Assembly (NCBI GenBank): GCA_001636495.1
Contig: KV440964.1
Coordinates: forward strand, 2,186,666 to 2,250,665
Reading direction: 5' to 3'
Origin: Sutcliffiella horikoshii
GTDB lineage: Bacteria > Bacillota > Bacilli > Bacillales > Bacillaceae_I
Length of the DNA stretch: 64,000 bases
The position numbers were made by a program, and so were the translations under genes. A model generated the notes under the pieces. That model was not told the DNA's origin and searched no databases. It saw only the letters and a list, made by a program, of their open reading frames with translations. Position 1 is the stretch's first letter, and every line of letters starts with the position of its first letter. Shown piece after piece: positions 52,352-60,953 of this stretch.

Positions 52352-53143
52352 GTGGCGAGTCTTAAAGGTAAATATATTGTAATCACCGGTGCATCAGGCG
52401 GTATTGGAAAAGCACTCGCACTTGAAGTAGCCAAGCGAGGAGCGACTCCTATACTGATGGCACGATCCCTGGATAAATTGGAGCAGGTGGCAACGCAGAT
52501 ACAGATGAACCATCAGGTAGATGCACTTTATTACCAGCTGGATGTCCGAAATCATGCAGATATTGAGCGGACGTTTAAGCAATTGATGACGGAGATTCCA
52601 GCTGTGGATGTGTTGGTGAACAATGCAGGATACGGTAAGTTTGATGATATTGCGGATCTGTCTCTGGATGATATGAGCGGAATGTTTGAAGTGAATGTAT
52701 ATGGTTTGATTGCCTGCACGAAAATGGTCCTGCCGTCCATGTTGGAGCAAAATCAAGGGCATGTCATCAATATCGCTTCACAGGCTGGCAAGATCGCGAC
52801 ACCAAAATCGAGTGTATATGCTGCAACGAAGCATGCGGTTCTAGGCTTTACCAACAGTATGAGAATGGAGCTTCATGATACGAATATCTTTGTAACATCT
52901 GTTAACCCAGGTCCAATTAGGACGGAGTTTTTCGATATAGCGGATGCATCCGGTAGTTATAAGCAGAAGGTAGACAAGTGGATGTTAGAGCCTGAAATTG
53001 TTGCAGCGCGCATTGCTGATGCGATGTTCACACGTACACGGGAAATTAATCTTCCTGGTTGGATGAATATGGCCAGTAAACTGTATCAGGTGTTTCCGGG
53101 AGTGGTCGAAAAGTTCGGCGGCAAGGCATTTCGACAAAAATAA
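52352..53143 (+). CDS. yqjQ: Short-chain dehydrogenase/reductase (YqjQ)
   Basis: A 263-residue classical SDR. The cofactor motif is TGASGGIGKAL, with NNAGYG, a catalytic Ser in NIASQAG and the YAATK Tyr/Lys pair. GTG 52352 follows GCAGGAGGG. It is co-transcribed with yqjP. The substrate is unknown. Confidence 0.92.
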   Translation: MASLKGKYIVITGASGGIGKALALEVAKRGATPILMARSLDKLEQVATQIQMNHQVDALYYQLDVRNHADIERTFKQLMTEIPAVDVLVNNAGYGKFDDIADLSLDDMSGMFEVNVYGLIACTKMVLPSMLEQNQGHVINIASQAGKIATPKSSVYAATKHAVLGFTNSMRMELHDTNIFVTSVNPGPIRTEFFDIADASGSYKQKVDKWMLEPEIVAARIADAMFTRTREINLPGWMNMASKLYQVFPGVVEKFGGKAFRQK

Positions 53144-53203
53144 TCAATATTCTGTAACTTTTTATTTTATGTTTCGTCCAATAGGTCAAGAGGTGATAAG
53201 AGG

Positions 53204-53809
53204 ATGAAAACACTAAAATTCATGTCATTGCTGGCTTGTTTCCTTCTTTTGTTTGGTTGTGGAACAGCTGGTGGCAACAACAACAGCAGCTTGGGTTCCA
53301 ATCCGGGTTCAGGTGAAGAAATTCCGGATGAAGAACCGGTGGATGACGAGGAGCAGGCCGTCGAGGATCTGACAGGTTATATCGTTTCGGTTTCTGATGA
53401 AGGGCAAACACGTATTTTAGTGACGGGTCAGCACCCAAGCAGTGGCGGTTCTGGCACATCTGCTACCATGTACACCCTTGAAGAGAGTACGAAGGTGGAG
53501 AACTCTGAGGGTGAGACGTTGGAAGCAGCAGATTTAAAGACGGGAATGAAAGTGACAGTCTGGAACTCTGGCATCGTAGCCGAATCCTTTCCAGCCCAGT
53601 CTGGCGCCATAAAAGTGATGGTGGATGCGGACCAAGATGAGCATGAGCAACAGGCAGTTGCCAAGGCATTAGAAGAAGTGGAAGCAGGTAACCCGTGGCA
53701 TGTCGAGGAAGTGTCAGAAGAGGGAGACCATCAATACAAGGTGACACTGAAGAATCTGTTGGATGACAGTGAGCCAGTGGAGATTACGGTTGAACTGGAA
53801 GAGGGATAA
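53204..53809 (+). CDS. DUF3221-like lipoprotein
   Basis: A 201-residue lipoprotein: signal MKTLKFMSLLACFLLLFGCG with lipid-modified Cys19, then an Asn/Gly and acidic linker (to ~50). The next ~65 residues (GYIVSVSDEGQTRILVTGQ, DLKTGMKVTVWNSG) resemble DUF3221, a small beta-barrel of unknown function in Bacillus lipoproteins. The C-terminal ~60 residues are acidic. ATG 53204 follows AGAGGTGATAAGAGG. No role assigned. Confidence 0.8.
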   Translation: MKTLKFMSLLACFLLLFGCGTAGGNNNSSLGSNPGSGEEIPDEEPVDDEEQAVEDLTGYIVSVSDEGQTRILVTGQHPSSGGSGTSATMYTLEESTKVENSEGETLEAADLKTGMKVTVWNSGIVAESFPAQSGAIKVMVDADQDEHEQQAVAKALEEVEAGNPWHVEEVSEEGDHQYKVTLKNLLDDSEPVEITVELEEG

Positions 53810-53818
53810 TGCCCCTAG

Positions 53819-53857
53819 GAAAGACGTCTTGTGTGATTGGTGCAGGGCGTCTTTTGT
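53819..53857 (+). terminator. Terminator of the DUF3221-like lipoprotein gene
   Basis: AAAGACG pairs with CGTCTTT around a long loop, with T-rich tail. Confidence 0.6.
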
Positions 53858-53939
53858 TCATTTTGCAAGGGTTCCCCTCGTGTGGAGTAGTTTTTGTCGG
53901 TGTTTGTTGATATTTGTCGGTTCGCATGTATTGCTTTGA

Positions 53940-54043
53940 GTTTGGACAGTAAATAGGGGAGTTTGGCTTGTATTTTAAAAACTCGCTCGGACAGTATTAA
54001 CCTCGATTCGGACAGTAAAAAGGTCTTCTTCGACAGTAAGTGG
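53940..54043. repeat. Short direct repeats of the CGGACAGTA type
   Basis: GGACAGT or CGACAGT follows TT/TC at about 53940, 53987, 54008 and 54030; the last three are 21-22 bp apart. Two TTTGTCGG copies occur just upstream. The segment 53858-54095 has no gene. Confidence 0.6.
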
Positions 54044-54095
54044 TAACAGAGTATGTTTTTTGTAAGCGTACACACTAAATGGAGGCATGATACAT

Positions 54096-54857
54096 ATGGA
54101 TTTTATTTTGGAAGAGGAGAATTTAGGTGTTGAGGTCATTAAAGCAATTAAAATCGCGGATGTACCATCACTTAAGCGTTTACTTGCTGATCATCCCAAC
54201 CTTGCCACGGCAAGAATAATTTCAAGAGGTTATCATGATGAAAATTCTGATACATTTGGTGTGTCCCGCACACTGCTTCATGTTGCCACGGACTGGCCTG
54301 GTCACTTTCCCGATGGAGCAGCAACTGTACGAACGTTGATTGAAGCCGGTGCAGAGGTGGATGCTAGGTTCACAGGGCACCACACGGAGACACCCCTTCA
54401 TTGGGCTGCGAGCAGTAATGACGTGGAAGTGCTCGAAGCGCTTCTCGATGCAGGAGCGGACATAAATGCCACAGGAGCAGTGATTGCTGGAGGGACCCCG
54501 TTGGACGACGCCGTTGCCTTCGGACAGTGGAATGCAGCTCGCCGGCTAGTAGAGGCTGGAGCACAGACCAAACTGTGGAATACTGCGGCACTTGGGATGA
54601 TGGATGAATTAAAAGCATATTTTGAAGTTGATCGGCTTCCTTCTGCTTTTGAAATCACGCAAGCTTTCTGGCTGGCATGTCACGGCGGACAGTTGAGTAC
54701 GGCAAAGTACCTCCTTGATTGCGGTGCCGATATCAATTGGATCGGTTATGACGGATTTACTCCGCTCGACGCAGCAGTTCGTCGTGGAAATTCAGACAAC
54801 AAACTAGTTGAATGGCTGCGCTACAAGGGCGCTCATTCTGCTGTGGAAATGGCGTAA
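54096..54857 (+). CDS. Ankyrin-repeat protein
   Basis: A 253-residue protein with about four or five ankyrin repeats (VRTLIEAGAEVDARFTG, TPLHWAASSNDVEVLEALLDAGADINATG, TPLDDAVAFGQWNAARRLVEAGAQ, AKYLLDCGADINWIGYDGFTPLDAAVRRG). ATG 54096 is 10 nt after GGAGG. No signal peptide, so cytosolic. It ends inside the last 25 bp of the convergent membrane-protein gene. Function unknown; likely protein binding. Confidence 0.85.
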   Translation: MDFILEEENLGVEVIKAIKIADVPSLKRLLADHPNLATARIISRGYHDENSDTFGVSRTLLHVATDWPGHFPDGAATVRTLIEAGAEVDARFTGHHTETPLHWAASSNDVEVLEALLDAGADINATGAVIAGGTPLDDAVAFGQWNAARRLVEAGAQTKLWNTAALGMMDELKAYFEVDRLPSAFEITQAFWLACHGGQLSTAKYLLDCGADINWIGYDGFTPLDAAVRRGNSDNKLVEWLRYKGAHSAVEMA

Positions 54858-55372
54858 GGTCTTTCTTTTTCAGATTCTTGGGTGGTCGTTCCATTTGACT
54901 TCTTCTGAGACCTGTTTCTGAAGACCTTCTCCCAAAGCCCCTGAAATCCGTACATTAATAGTGCCTTTATTAAAAATAGCCCAAATAACTGTTGACGGTT
55001 CATTTTCTTCATTTCAAATATTCCTATCCTTTCGAATACTGTAAATACAGGATACACAAACATTGCATCCACAAATGCATTCAATAGGAAGTACAAATAG
55101 AATCTGCCGTATGTTAGGCGCAATATCCAAAGCGAACCCGCAAAGAACGGACCAACTATGAATGCAAACTCATTTACAAAATATGGAGGGATTTTTTTAT
55201 AAATCGCCCACCACTTATATTTTTCTGCAACAATACTTTCTAATGCGATCAATATAGACATAAACACAGTTCCTGGCAAATAGCGTTTAAAGTGTTGCTT
55301 CCCAAGAAAAGGGAGCGTCAGAATAGAGATGAATACCATAATCCATAATACCAGCACAGGTTTTTTCTTCAT
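54833..55372 (-). CDS. CBO0543-family membrane protein
   Basis: A 179-residue membrane protein with about five TM helices and a basic, Ser/Thr-rich cytosolic tail. The KYKWWAIYKKIPPY block is typical of the CBO0543 family found in spore formers. ATG 55372 follows GAGGGGCATT. Its 3' end overlaps the convergent ankyrin gene by 25 bp. Role unknown. Confidence 0.8.
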   Translation of the reverse strand: MKKKPVLVLWIMVFISILTLPFLGKQHFKRYLPGTVFMSILIALESIVAEKYKWWAIYKKIPPYFVNEFAFIVGPFFAGSLWILRLTYGRFYLYFLLNAFVDAMFVYPVFTVFERIGIFEMKKMNRQQLFGLFLIKALLMYGFQGLWEKVFRNRSQKKSNGTTTQESEKERPYAISTAE

Positions 55373-55464
55373 AATGCCCCTCCTCTTGGTGATGACCTTC
55401 TGCTTTTATCTTGTGTAATTGTATGGGATTTATGAATTAATTTACCCTTCACAACTGTATGTAA

Positions 55465-55499
55465 CTAAAAAAGCACTGTTCCTTATTGGACTAGTGCTT
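55465..55499 (-). terminator. Terminator of yqzH
   Basis: On the minus strand AAGCACT pairs with AGTGCTT around a ~14-nt loop, followed by a T run. Confidence 0.65.
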
Positions 55500-55695
55500 A
55501 CCATTTACTCAAATATTCATATACCGCATCATTGATTGCCTCATGCACATCCGATTCTTGATTTAAGTTAATCATCTTCTTCACTTCTTCTGCCATCTTT
55601 TCATATTCCACATCACTAAGCGGAATGGAATCAAAATCATGTTGATATTGAATAAAGCAGTTTCGTATCATCTTTTTTAATAAATTTCTTTCCAC
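55498..55695 (-). CDS. yqzH: YqzH-like small protein
   Basis: A 65-residue acidic helical protein. GTG 55695 (MERNLLKKMIRNCFIQYQHD) is preferred over GTG 55704 because GAGGTG lies 6 nt upstream of it. The SIPLSDVEYEKMAEEV and VNDAVYEYL-like ending (INDAVYEYLSKW) match Bacillus subtilis YqzH, also located next to yqjW. Function unknown. Confidence 0.75.
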   Translation of the reverse strand: MERNLLKKMIRNCFIQYQHDFDSIPLSDVEYEKMAEEVKKMINLNQESDVHEAINDAVYEYLSKW

Positions 55696-55795
55696 ATCGT
55701 TCACCTCAATCTGTCATTATTATAACGGTTTTACAGTGTGTTAGTAGGCAAAAATGACATTTGTCGAAATATGTAGTGGAATTTACCATTGAAAC

Positions 55796-55850
55796 CGAAC
55801 GTATATTCGCTTATTATTGGGTATATACTACTAATGCGAACATACTTTCT
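55796..55850. promoter_or_regulatory. LexA (SOS) boxes upstream of polY2
   Basis: CGAACGTATATTCG (55796-55809) matches 12 of 14 positions of the Bacillus SOS consensus CGAACATATGTTCG. A second, weaker copy CGAACATACTTTC lies at 55837-55849. yqjW is a known LexA target in Bacillus subtilis, which supports the call. Confidence 0.75.
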
Positions 55851-55879
55851 GTTTTAGTGAGGTGTAAAGGTTCGTGGAC

Positions 55880-57136
55880 ATGGATTACAGCAAGATGCCA
55901 AACAACAAGATTTTGTGTGTAGATATGAAAAGTTTTTATGCCAGCTGCTCTGCAGTAATGATGGGTCTTGATCCGCTCACCTGCTATTTGGCGGTTGTTG
56001 GGGATACGGAACGGCAGGGGAGCGTTGTACTTGCAGCCTCGCCCATGCTAAAAAAAGAGTTTGGAATTAAGACGGGTTCACGCCGATTTGAAATTCCGAA
56101 CGACAAACGCATCCATATTGTAAACCCGAAGATGGCAACCTATCTGCGCATCTCCACAGAAATCACCCGACTTTTCAACCGATATGTCCCAAAGGACGCC
56201 ATCCATACTTATAGTGTCGATGAAAGCTTCTTGCAAGTTGATGGGGTAGAGGCGCTTTGGGGAGATGCCACCACGATTGCTCAAAAAATAAAAGAGGACA
56301 TGGAGCGGGAGTTTCAGCTGCCATGCGCTATTGGAATTGGTCCCAATATGCTCATGTCAAAGCTTTGCCTGGATCTTGAAGCAAAGAAGAAGGGCATAGC
56401 GGAGTGGACCTATGACGATGTGAAAACCAAGCTTTGGCCGCTTTCCCCTCTCAGTGAAATGTGGGGGATTGGATCCAGAGTACAAAAAACGTTAAACCGA
56501 ATGGGAATTTTCAATGTTGGACAGCTCGCGAATTATCCCCTCGAGCTGCTGGAGAAAAAATTTGGTGTGATGGGAAACCAGTTGTACTATCATGCCTGGG
56601 GGATTGATTTATCAGACCTTGGCGCCCCTATTATTCAGGGGCAGATCAGCTTTGGTAAAAGCCAGATTTTAATGCGCGACTATACTGATCCGAAAGAGGT
56701 TAAACAGGTTATCTTGGAGATTTGTGAGGAAGTTGCAAGAAGAACACGCCATCATCGCAAGGCAGGGCGCACCATCAGCCTTGGAATTGGCTACAGCCGC
56801 GATGAACTGGGAGGAGGATTCCACCGCTCGCGGACAATGGAACGCGCCAGCAACGTCACGATGGACTTATACCGTACTTGTCTTGAGTTATTTGAGGAAA
56901 ACTATGAACCAAAAACCGTCCGGAAAATTGCTGTGTCCCTCTCCAATATTGTGGAGGACAGTGAAATGCAATTGAATCTGTTTGAACTCGAACAGCCGAA
57001 AAAGCGTGAACTCGGCTATGTGATGGACACCATCCGCGGGAAATACGGAACTAATGCGCTACTGCGGGCTGTGTCCTATACCAATGCCGGAACGGCCGTG
57101 CACAGAAGCAGGTTGGTTGGCGGACATAAGGCTTAG
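55880..57136 (+). CDS. polY2: Y-family DNA polymerase PolY2 (YqjW)
   Basis: A 418-residue UmuC-like translesion polymerase. Catalytic motifs are VDMKSFYASCSAV and SVDESFLQVDG; the clamp-binding motif is QLNLFEL. ATG 55880 lies 9 nt after AAAGG and is preferred over GTG 55874. LexA boxes upstream indicate damage induction. The YolD-like gene follows in the same transcript, as in Bacillus subtilis yqjW-yqjX. It differs from dinB (35314) in sequence and regulation. Confidence 0.92.
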   Translation: MDYSKMPNNKILCVDMKSFYASCSAVMMGLDPLTCYLAVVGDTERQGSVVLAASPMLKKEFGIKTGSRRFEIPNDKRIHIVNPKMATYLRISTEITRLFNRYVPKDAIHTYSVDESFLQVDGVEALWGDATTIAQKIKEDMEREFQLPCAIGIGPNMLMSKLCLDLEAKKKGIAEWTYDDVKTKLWPLSPLSEMWGIGSRVQKTLNRMGIFNVGQLANYPLELLEKKFGVMGNQLYYHAWGIDLSDLGAPIIQGQISFGKSQILMRDYTDPKEVKQVILEICEEVARRTRHHRKAGRTISLGIGYSRDELGGGFHRSRTMERASNVTMDLYRTCLELFEENYEPKTVRKIAVSLSNIVEDSEMQLNLFELEQPKKRELGYVMDTIRGKYGTNALLRAVSYTNAGTAVHRSRLVGGHKA

Positions 57137-57174
57137 GATATTTACAATAGCTAGAACTTGAGAAAGGAATGTGG

Positions 57175-57501
57175 ATGATGATACGAGACCGTGGAACCAT
57201 TAAATGGACGTCCATGATGCTGCCAGAGCATGTCAAAATGCTGCGCGATTGGACCAAAGAAGACCTATACCAAAGCAAGCCGGAAATGGATGAACAGCGG
57301 CTTGAAGAAATGAACGAGCTGTTTTGCGAAGCCATGGAAACGGGTAAGGAAGTAACCATTACCTATTATGAAAAAAGAAGATACCATCTGTTTGTTGGAG
57401 CGGTGCATCATCTTGATGCCTACCAAAGACGATTGCACGTGGTCGATAAATTCGGCGAAGCCGGCAGTCTGTGCGTAGATGACATTTTGGATATTTCCTA
57501 A
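57175..57501 (+). CDS. yqjX: YolD-like protein (YqjX)
   Basis: A 108-residue YolD-family protein: DRGTIKWTSMMLPEHVKMLRDW, then VTITYYEKRRYHLFVGAVHHLD and a final DDILDIS. ATG 57175 follows AAAGGA at 6 nt; ATG 57169 abuts the RBS. YolD proteins are the usual partners of Y-family polymerases in Bacillus and its phages, with a proposed UmuD-like role. Co-transcribed with polY2 (38 bp gap). Confidence 0.88.
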   Translation: MMIRDRGTIKWTSMMLPEHVKMLRDWTKEDLYQSKPEMDEQRLEEMNELFCEAMETGKEVTITYYEKRRYHLFVGAVHHLDAYQRRLHVVDKFGEAGSLCVDDILDIS

Positions 57502-57512
57502 CATAAAAAAAC

Positions 57513-57541
57513 ATCCTTCCCATATGTGAGGAAGGATGCTC
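57513..57541. terminator. Bidirectional terminator between yqjX and the HPr-like gene
   Basis: ACATCCTTCC pairs with GGAAGGATGC around a short loop, with an A tract on the left. Confidence 0.85.
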
Positions 57542-57546
57542 CATTA

Positions 57547-57786
57547 TTATTTCTTTTCAAAATACCCAAGCGCCAAAATGGCCTCGAATACTTCTTCGCC
57601 TTCATCAGAAGTAACTTCCACTTCCTGGCCTGGCTGAAGCGCAAGCGCTAAGACACCAAGCAAGCTCTTCGCATCGACTACCCAATGCTCCTTTTTGAAC
57701 AAAACCGTTCCGGAATAAGAACTGATTGTATTGACAAGATTGCTTGCAGATTCGGCAAAAATAGGTTTTAAAACTGTAAGTACCAT
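57547..57786 (-). CDS. HPr/Crh-like protein lacking the active-site His
   Basis: A 79-residue HPr-fold protein. The HPr block IHARPA is replaced by IFAESA, so the phospho-accepting His15 and Arg17 are gone and PTS transfer is not possible. The regulatory region is kept: DAKSLLGVLAL aligns with the HPr Ser46 site (LKSIMGVMSL). This resembles Crh, which also lacks His15 and acts with CcpA, but Crh has Gln there. ATG 57786 follows AAGGGG. A regulatory role is an inference. Confidence 0.8.
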   Translation of the reverse strand: MVLTVLKPIFAESASNLVNTISSYSGTVLFKKEHWVVDAKSLLGVLALALQPGQEVEVTSDEGEEVFEAILALGYFEKK

Positions 57787-57893
57787 ATGTATCTACCCCT
57801 TTTGTTATGTGATACTTCTAGTATAGAGAAAATAATGGAAACAACAAGAGAAAAATATTGATATGAATGGAAGAAAAGGAGATGAACCAGAGG

Positions 57894-58724
57894 ATGAGAG
57901 TTGAAATAACCGAAAAAACACCACAAAAACTGCTGACCAAAGCGAGTGGCTTTTTAGAAGGCTACACGCACACCCTGAATCCCTATATCGGCTGTGCCTT
58001 TGGCTGCTCCTACTGCTATGTCAGACAGAGTCCGGTTGGCTTGTTCCGAAAACAGGAATGGGGAACCTGGGTGGATGTAAAGAAGGATGTCAAAGAGAAG
58101 CTCGCAAAAGAACTGCGACTGTTGCGGAAAAAAGGACAACCCATCAGTATTTTTATGTCATCCAGTACGGACCCTTATCAACCGGTGGAACAAAAGGAAG
58201 AGGTTACCCGAACCCTTTTAGAAGTAATGGCAGAAGAGCCACCTGACTTTCTTTTTGTTCAAACAAGAAGCTCATTGGTTACTAGAGACATCGACCTCCT
58301 AAAGAAATTGGGAGACCGCGTGATGGTAAGCATCACAGTAGAAACAGACCTAGAAGAGGTGCGTAAGAGGTTTTCACCAGCAGCACCGCCAATCCCTGCA
58401 AGGCTTAAAGCATTAAAAACGTTACATGAAGATGGAGTGCGAACCCAGGTTGCCATTGCACCGGCCTTACCGTTTTCCGAAGAATTCGCGTTAAAGCTTG
58501 GGGGAATAGTGGATAGGGTTTGTGTGGACGATTTTACAGGGGACGGAAGTGGAGGAAAGCGAACAGCCCGTCTAGGTGTTTATGAAAAGTATGAGGAAGT
58601 AGAAAAAGAAAAATGGCTAGATGGAGATGTTCAGCAAGATGTATTTGAAAAGGTACGTGAAGTGTTTCCTGAAGAACAAGTTGTCCGAAGTCCAGAGGGG
58701 TTCTTTCCGCCGAAAGCAAAATAA
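57894..58724 (+). CDS. Spore photoproduct lyase-like radical SAM protein
   Basis: A 276-residue radical SAM enzyme. The 4Fe-4S motif is CAFGCSYCY, after GYTHTLNPYIG; SSSTDPYQPVE follows. This is the SplB/Rv2578c-like group; it is shorter than true SplB and lacks its C-terminal Cys context, so DNA repair is not certain. Start is ambiguous: AAAGGAG at 57875-57881 suits ATG 57894, while ATG 57867 gives nine extra residues. It stands alone between the HPr-like gene and a small membrane protein. Confidence 0.85.
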   Translation: MRVEITEKTPQKLLTKASGFLEGYTHTLNPYIGCAFGCSYCYVRQSPVGLFRKQEWGTWVDVKKDVKEKLAKELRLLRKKGQPISIFMSSSTDPYQPVEQKEEVTRTLLEVMAEEPPDFLFVQTRSSLVTRDIDLLKKLGDRVMVSITVETDLEEVRKRFSPAAPPIPARLKALKTLHEDGVRTQVAIAPALPFSEEFALKLGGIVDRVCVDDFTGDGSGGKRTARLGVYEKYEEVEKEKWLDGDVQQDVFEKVREVFPEEQVVRSPEGFFPPKAK

Positions 58725-58829
58725 GATGCAAAAGCTTAGAAAGCCGAATTAACGAAAGAAATGTAATAAACACAAAAATGCTCACTTACGATACAATAGA
58801 AAAGCAGTTTTAATATTGAGGTGATAGAT

Positions 58830-58994
58830 ATGATGATAACCCTTGGCGATCTAATCTTTCAATTGTTTGCTTTTCTTGTCCCGTTAACCTTTATTATTGT
58901 AATTATAGTAATGGTGCGTTCTTCTACTAGGAAGAGAGAGCAGATAGAAAAATTGGAAGCAAGAGTAGAAGACTTGGAAAGAAGGATAAAGTAA
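58830..58994 (+). CDS. DUF4083-like small membrane protein
   Basis: A 54-residue protein: MMITLGDLIFQLFAFLVPLT begins a single TM helix (~8-29), then a basic segment (RSSTRKREQ) and a short coiled coil (IEKLEARVEDLERRIK). GAGGTGAT lies 6 nt before ATG 58830. The layout matches DUF4083 proteins of Bacillus, of unknown function. It ends 13 bp before the HAD gene and is probably co-transcribed with it. Confidence 0.8.
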   Translation: MMITLGDLIFQLFAFLVPLTFIIVIIVMVRSSTRKREQIEKLEARVEDLERRIK

Positions 58995-59007
58995 AGGAGG
59001 GCACCAA

Positions 59008-59625
59008 ATGGACAGCATCATTTTCGATTTAGACGGCACATTGTGGGACTCTGTGGAAACAGTATTGATAGCATGGAATAAAGTTCTGAAAAATGATAAT
59101 CGGATTGAGAAAGAGTTAACAAAAGAGGATTTCAAAGCTACCATGGGGCTGCAAATGCATGAAATAGAAAAGATTTTCTTTCCAGATATAGAAGAAACGT
59201 ATCGTACTCAATTGTCGAATAAATGTTGCGAAGCAGAGACAGTGCTTCTAGAGCAAAAAGGAGGTCAGCTCTACGAACAGTTAGAAGAAGTGTTAGAGAG
59301 CTTATCTCAAAAGTACAAACTTTTTATCGTGAGTAATTGCCAAGAAGGATACATAGAAGCTTTTTATAAATACCATCAATTGAAGACACATTTTATCGAC
59401 TACGAGAATCCAGGCAGAACAGGACTCTCAAAAGGTGAAAATATTAAATTAATCATGGAACGCAATCAACTTGAGAGCCCTGTATATGTAGGAGATACAC
59501 TTGGAGACCAACAAGCAGCGAAGGCGGCGGGTATTCCTTTTGTCTACGCTAGCTATGGCTTTGGAGAAGTGGAAGAATATGATTATATTATTCATTCACT
59601 TAATGAACTGCTGGAAATTTTTTAG
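59008..59625 (+). CDS. HAD-family phosphatase (phosphoglycolate phosphatase-like)
   Basis: A 205-residue HAD enzyme: motif I IIFDLDGTLWDS (Asp6/Asp8), motif II IVSNCQEGY, motif III YVGDTLGDQQAAKAAG, then a FVYASYGFGE ending typical of the Gph/YjjG group. ATG 59008 follows AAAGGAGGG. Substrate unknown. A strong terminator follows. Confidence 0.88.
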   Translation: MDSIIFDLDGTLWDSVETVLIAWNKVLKNDNRIEKELTKEDFKATMGLQMHEIEKIFFPDIEETYRTQLSNKCCEAETVLLEQKGGQLYEQLEEVLESLSQKYKLFIVSNCQEGYIEAFYKYHQLKTHFIDYENPGRTGLSKGENIKLIMERNQLESPVYVGDTLGDQQAAKAAGIPFVYASYGFGEVEEYDYIIHSLNELLEIF

Positions 59626-59637
59626 CTTTCATTTACG

Positions 59638-59677
59638 TAAAAACCTTGAAGGAATGTTCATTCCTTCAAGGTTTTTA
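59638..59677 (+). terminator. Terminator of the HAD phosphatase gene
   Basis: AAAACCTTGAAGGAATG pairs almost perfectly with CATTCCTTCAAGGTTTT around a tight loop, with a T run. Confidence 0.92.
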
Positions 59678-59737
59678 TTATGCAACGATATGCGTCGTGT
59701 AATTTTGATATTGACGGTTTAGAAGGGGAGGTGTATA

Positions 59738-59821
59738 GTGAATGATGCAAATAGTAATCATTACGCTTTGTTGTGCGATTCTTTAAAAAGACAAAAAACA
59801 GGCATGGTGTTTAAATCGTAA
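59738..59821 (+). CDS. Possible 27-residue small protein
   Basis: GTG 59738 follows GGGGAGGTG at normal spacing and opens 27 codons (MNDANSNHYALLCDSLKRQK..). The strong RBS is the only support; there is no known relative. A 14-codon frame from ATG 59742 could use the same site. It ends 49 bp before the EamA gene and might be a leader peptide. Confidence 0.25.
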   Translation: MNDANSNHYALLCDSLKRQKTGMVFKS

Positions 59822-59870
59822 TCATTCTGTTATACAGGGTTTTGTAAGGCCTTTTCTAGGAGGGGGAGTA

Positions 59871-60743
59871 TTGAATAAAGGGATCCTACTTGCCATTGCG
59901 TCATCATTAACATTTAGCATAATGAATGTTTTTGTTAAAGCTGCAAGTGAAACCATTCCAGTATCTGAAATAGTATTTTTTCGTAGCTTTATTGGGGCCT
60001 TTCTTATTTTCTTCCTTATGCGAAAAGCGAAAGTAGCGTTTTCCAAAAATGGCATCCCGATGCTAGTTCTACGTGGAGCCCTTGGAGCACTTTATCTGTT
60101 GGCTTATTTTTACACCATTGCCCATATTCCTCTTGGGGATGCAAGTATTCTCGCGCATTTATCGCCCTTCTTTGCCATCATGCTTTCCGGCTATTTTCTG
60201 AAAGAGAAAATGAACAGAAACATGTTTATGCTGTTCCCTCTATTCATTTTGGGTGCGATGCTTTTGATAAACCCATTTAGTTATGATTCGTACACTGTTT
60301 ATGCACTAGTCGGTGTTCTCAGCGCTTTTTTAGCGGCATGTGCAGCCACCTCGATTCGTTATTTGAGCACGAGACATCATAGGTACGAGATTGTTTTTTA
60401 TTTTCTTGCAACAGGTACACTTGTTTCTCTCCCTCTTATGTGGAATGAGTTTGTGTGGCCGACGCCTCTTGGATGGTTCTACCTACTCTGTATCGGAGTG
60501 GTGTCACTGATAGGACAGCTCGTGTTAACGAGTGCATTTACACATGAAAATATCATGGTAGTGGAGGTTGTTCGATACATAGGAATTTTCTTTAATGTAA
60601 TGTGGGGATTTGTTTTTTGGGGAGAGACTTTAGGAGTCCTCTCACTAGTTGGCGGTGCATTAATCATTGGCGCATCCATTGCGCTTTCCAAACAGAAAAT
60701 GCCTGAAGCTAAAATCAAACCGAGTCTTGCTAAGGCTGAATAG
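59871..60743 (+). CDS. EamA/DMT-superfamily transporter
   Basis: A 290-residue membrane protein with ten TM helices in two EamA halves (GILLAIASSLTFSIMNVFVKAA and YTVYALVGVLSAFLAACAATS). TTG 59871 follows AGGAGGGGGAG. The family exports small metabolites. In Pseudomonas a DMT protein exports the opine metallophore pseudopaline, and this gene sits just upstream of a nickel/opine-type importer, but no biosynthesis genes are seen, so the link is only suggestive. Confidence 0.85.
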   Translation: MNKGILLAIASSLTFSIMNVFVKAASETIPVSEIVFFRSFIGAFLIFFLMRKAKVAFSKNGIPMLVLRGALGALYLLAYFYTIAHIPLGDASILAHLSPFFAIMLSGYFLKEKMNRNMFMLFPLFILGAMLLINPFSYDSYTVYALVGVLSAFLAACAATSIRYLSTRHHRYEIVFYFLATGTLVSLPLMWNEFVWPTPLGWFYLLCIGVVSLIGQLVLTSAFTHENIMVVEVVRYIGIFFNVMWGFVFWGETLGVLSLVGGALIIGASIALSKQKMPEAKIKPSLAKAE

Positions 60744-60871
60744 TTAAAGGCAGTTTCCGTATACTTTGTTGCTTTTTCGATAGTTTAAACCAACCGTTAC
60801 ATTCCTTACTGTCGTGCTCTTTTCCCGGCTGGATCGAATAAACTACATGCCTTTTTTAGAGTAGATATGCT

Positions 60872-60899
60872 GTAAAAAGTCCAATTGCCGACTTTTTAC
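60872..60899. promoter_or_regulatory. Inverted repeat upstream of the nikA-like gene
   Basis: A perfect 10-bp inverted repeat GTAAAAAGTC / GACTTTTTAC with 8 bp between. It could be the terminator of the EamA gene or an operator for a metal regulator; the sequence alone does not decide. Confidence 0.4.
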
Positions 60900-60953
60900 T
60901 ACTGAATAGCAACAATTTTTGAGAAAAGAGCCTAGTTAAAAGGAGAGAAAAAT

